Source: Pseudoscardovia suis (lineage in GTDB: Bacteria; Actinomycetota; Actinomycetes; Actinomycetales; Bifidobacteriaceae). From it: DNA of 64,000 bases. This document shows, piece after piece, positions 63,707-64,000 of the stretch; the first letter of the stretch is position 1, and each line of letters starts with the position of its first letter. Under the pieces are notes generated by a model that saw only the letters and a list, made by a program, of their open reading frames with translations, made no database searches and was not told the DNA's origin. The stretch spans positions 1 to 64,000 of the forward strand of contig NZ_PGFC01000006.1 in the NCBI RefSeq assembly GCF_002797875.1. The letters run 5' to 3'. A program made the position numbers and the translations under genes.

Positions 63707-64000
63707 CAGAATCTCCTTTCGATCCTGGCTATCCTGTCGTTTTGGGCTTTGATCCGCCTGGCCATGATGAGACGGCTGTCAGATGCGGTCCAGTCGCCGA
63801 GCGATGCGGTCTGCACCACGCCGTCGGCGAAGCCCGTGCTGATGCTGGTGACCACTCCCGTGGTCCATTCGCCTGCCGCCATGACTCCGACAGTGTCGCC
63901 TGGCGTGGCGCCGCCGATGATCGCGTCGGATGCGACTGAACCGCTGGCGCTCGTCATGTCGCTCCAGGCTTGGGCGACTTCCTGCGTGGCGCGGCTTGCG
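63706..64000 (-). CDS. phage tail protein, partial
   Basis: C-terminal 97 residues of a gene that continues past the window edge. The visible part has TSASGSVASDAIIGGATPGD, TTGVVTSISTGFADGVVQTA and a basic end (RRIKAQNDRIARIERRF). Its frame is open to the last base. Likely a tail component by position. Confidence 0.6.
   Translation of the reverse strand, partial: ASRATQEVAQAWSDMTSASGSVASDAIIGGATPGDTVGVMAAGEWTTGVVTSISTGFADGVVQTASLGDWTASDSRLIMARRIKAQNDRIARIERRF

Overview
The window looks like a chromosome segment of a Bifidobacterium. It is GC-rich (about 60-62% by eye). It carries a one-piece tmRNA with the proteolysis tag AKSNRTEFALAA, actinobacterial gene sets such as the DUF3710/DUF3159/TRAM-methyltransferase cluster, and the 24-residue ribosomal protein bL37. 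Assignment to genus is inference from gene content and style; no database was searched.

Layout. 1-1.9 kb: a decayed membrane-protein fragment, a YcxB-like membrane protein and a possible small membrane protein. 1.9-5.1 kb: TRAM-type m5U RNA methyltransferase, DUF3159 and DUF3710 genes. 5.2-6.1 kb: exonuclease III. 6.1-11.9 kb: a complete dipeptide/oligopeptide ABC importer (fused double ATPase, two permeases, lipoprotein). 12.0-13.7 kb: XerC and a small divergent gene. 13.8-18.3 kb: tyrA, pheA, a membrane protein and a TcaA-like anchored protein. 18.7-20.6 kb: typA/bipA. 20.9-26.4 kb: parA-scpA-scpB facing xerD-dxs. 26.7-28.3 kb: infC-rpmI-rplT. 28.7-31.8 kb: a lower-GC Sau3AI-type (predicted GATC) restriction-modification island. 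32.0-33.8 kb: thiS-thiF-thiG. 34.5-38.4 kb: SnoaL-like protein, aldo/keto reductase, HAD phosphatase, thiamine pyrophosphokinase. 38.6-41.7 kb: gap and an Nramp metal transporter. 41.8-43.4 kb: phage debris and membrane-protein remnants. 43.6-49.6 kb: YbaK, bL37, IspH, a DnaQ-like exonuclease, FemAB-type transferase and MurE. 49.8-57.0 kb: smc, folC, pepP. 57.3-58.6 kb: CytX-like permease. 58.9-59.3 kb: ssrA (tmRNA). 59.3 kb to the window end: the lysis/tail end of a prophage that appears to sit at the 3' end of ssrA and continues beyond the window.

How they work together. Chromosome maintenance is strongly represented (ParA, ScpA, ScpB, SMC, XerC, XerD). Thiamine metabolism is spread over thiSFG, thiamine pyrophosphokinase, a hydroxymethylpyrimidine-type permease and Dxs, whose product feeds both thiazole and isoprenoid synthesis; IspH is the last isoprenoid step. 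FemAB and MurE serve peptidoglycan. The most unusual signals are a perfect 16-bp inverted repeat that would hide the ribosome-binding site and start codon of the GATC restriction enzyme, an apparent AUC start for infC, a 9-bp repeat array at the start of the Nramp gene, and a 72-bp near-identical leucine-rich-repeat array in a prophage tail gene.
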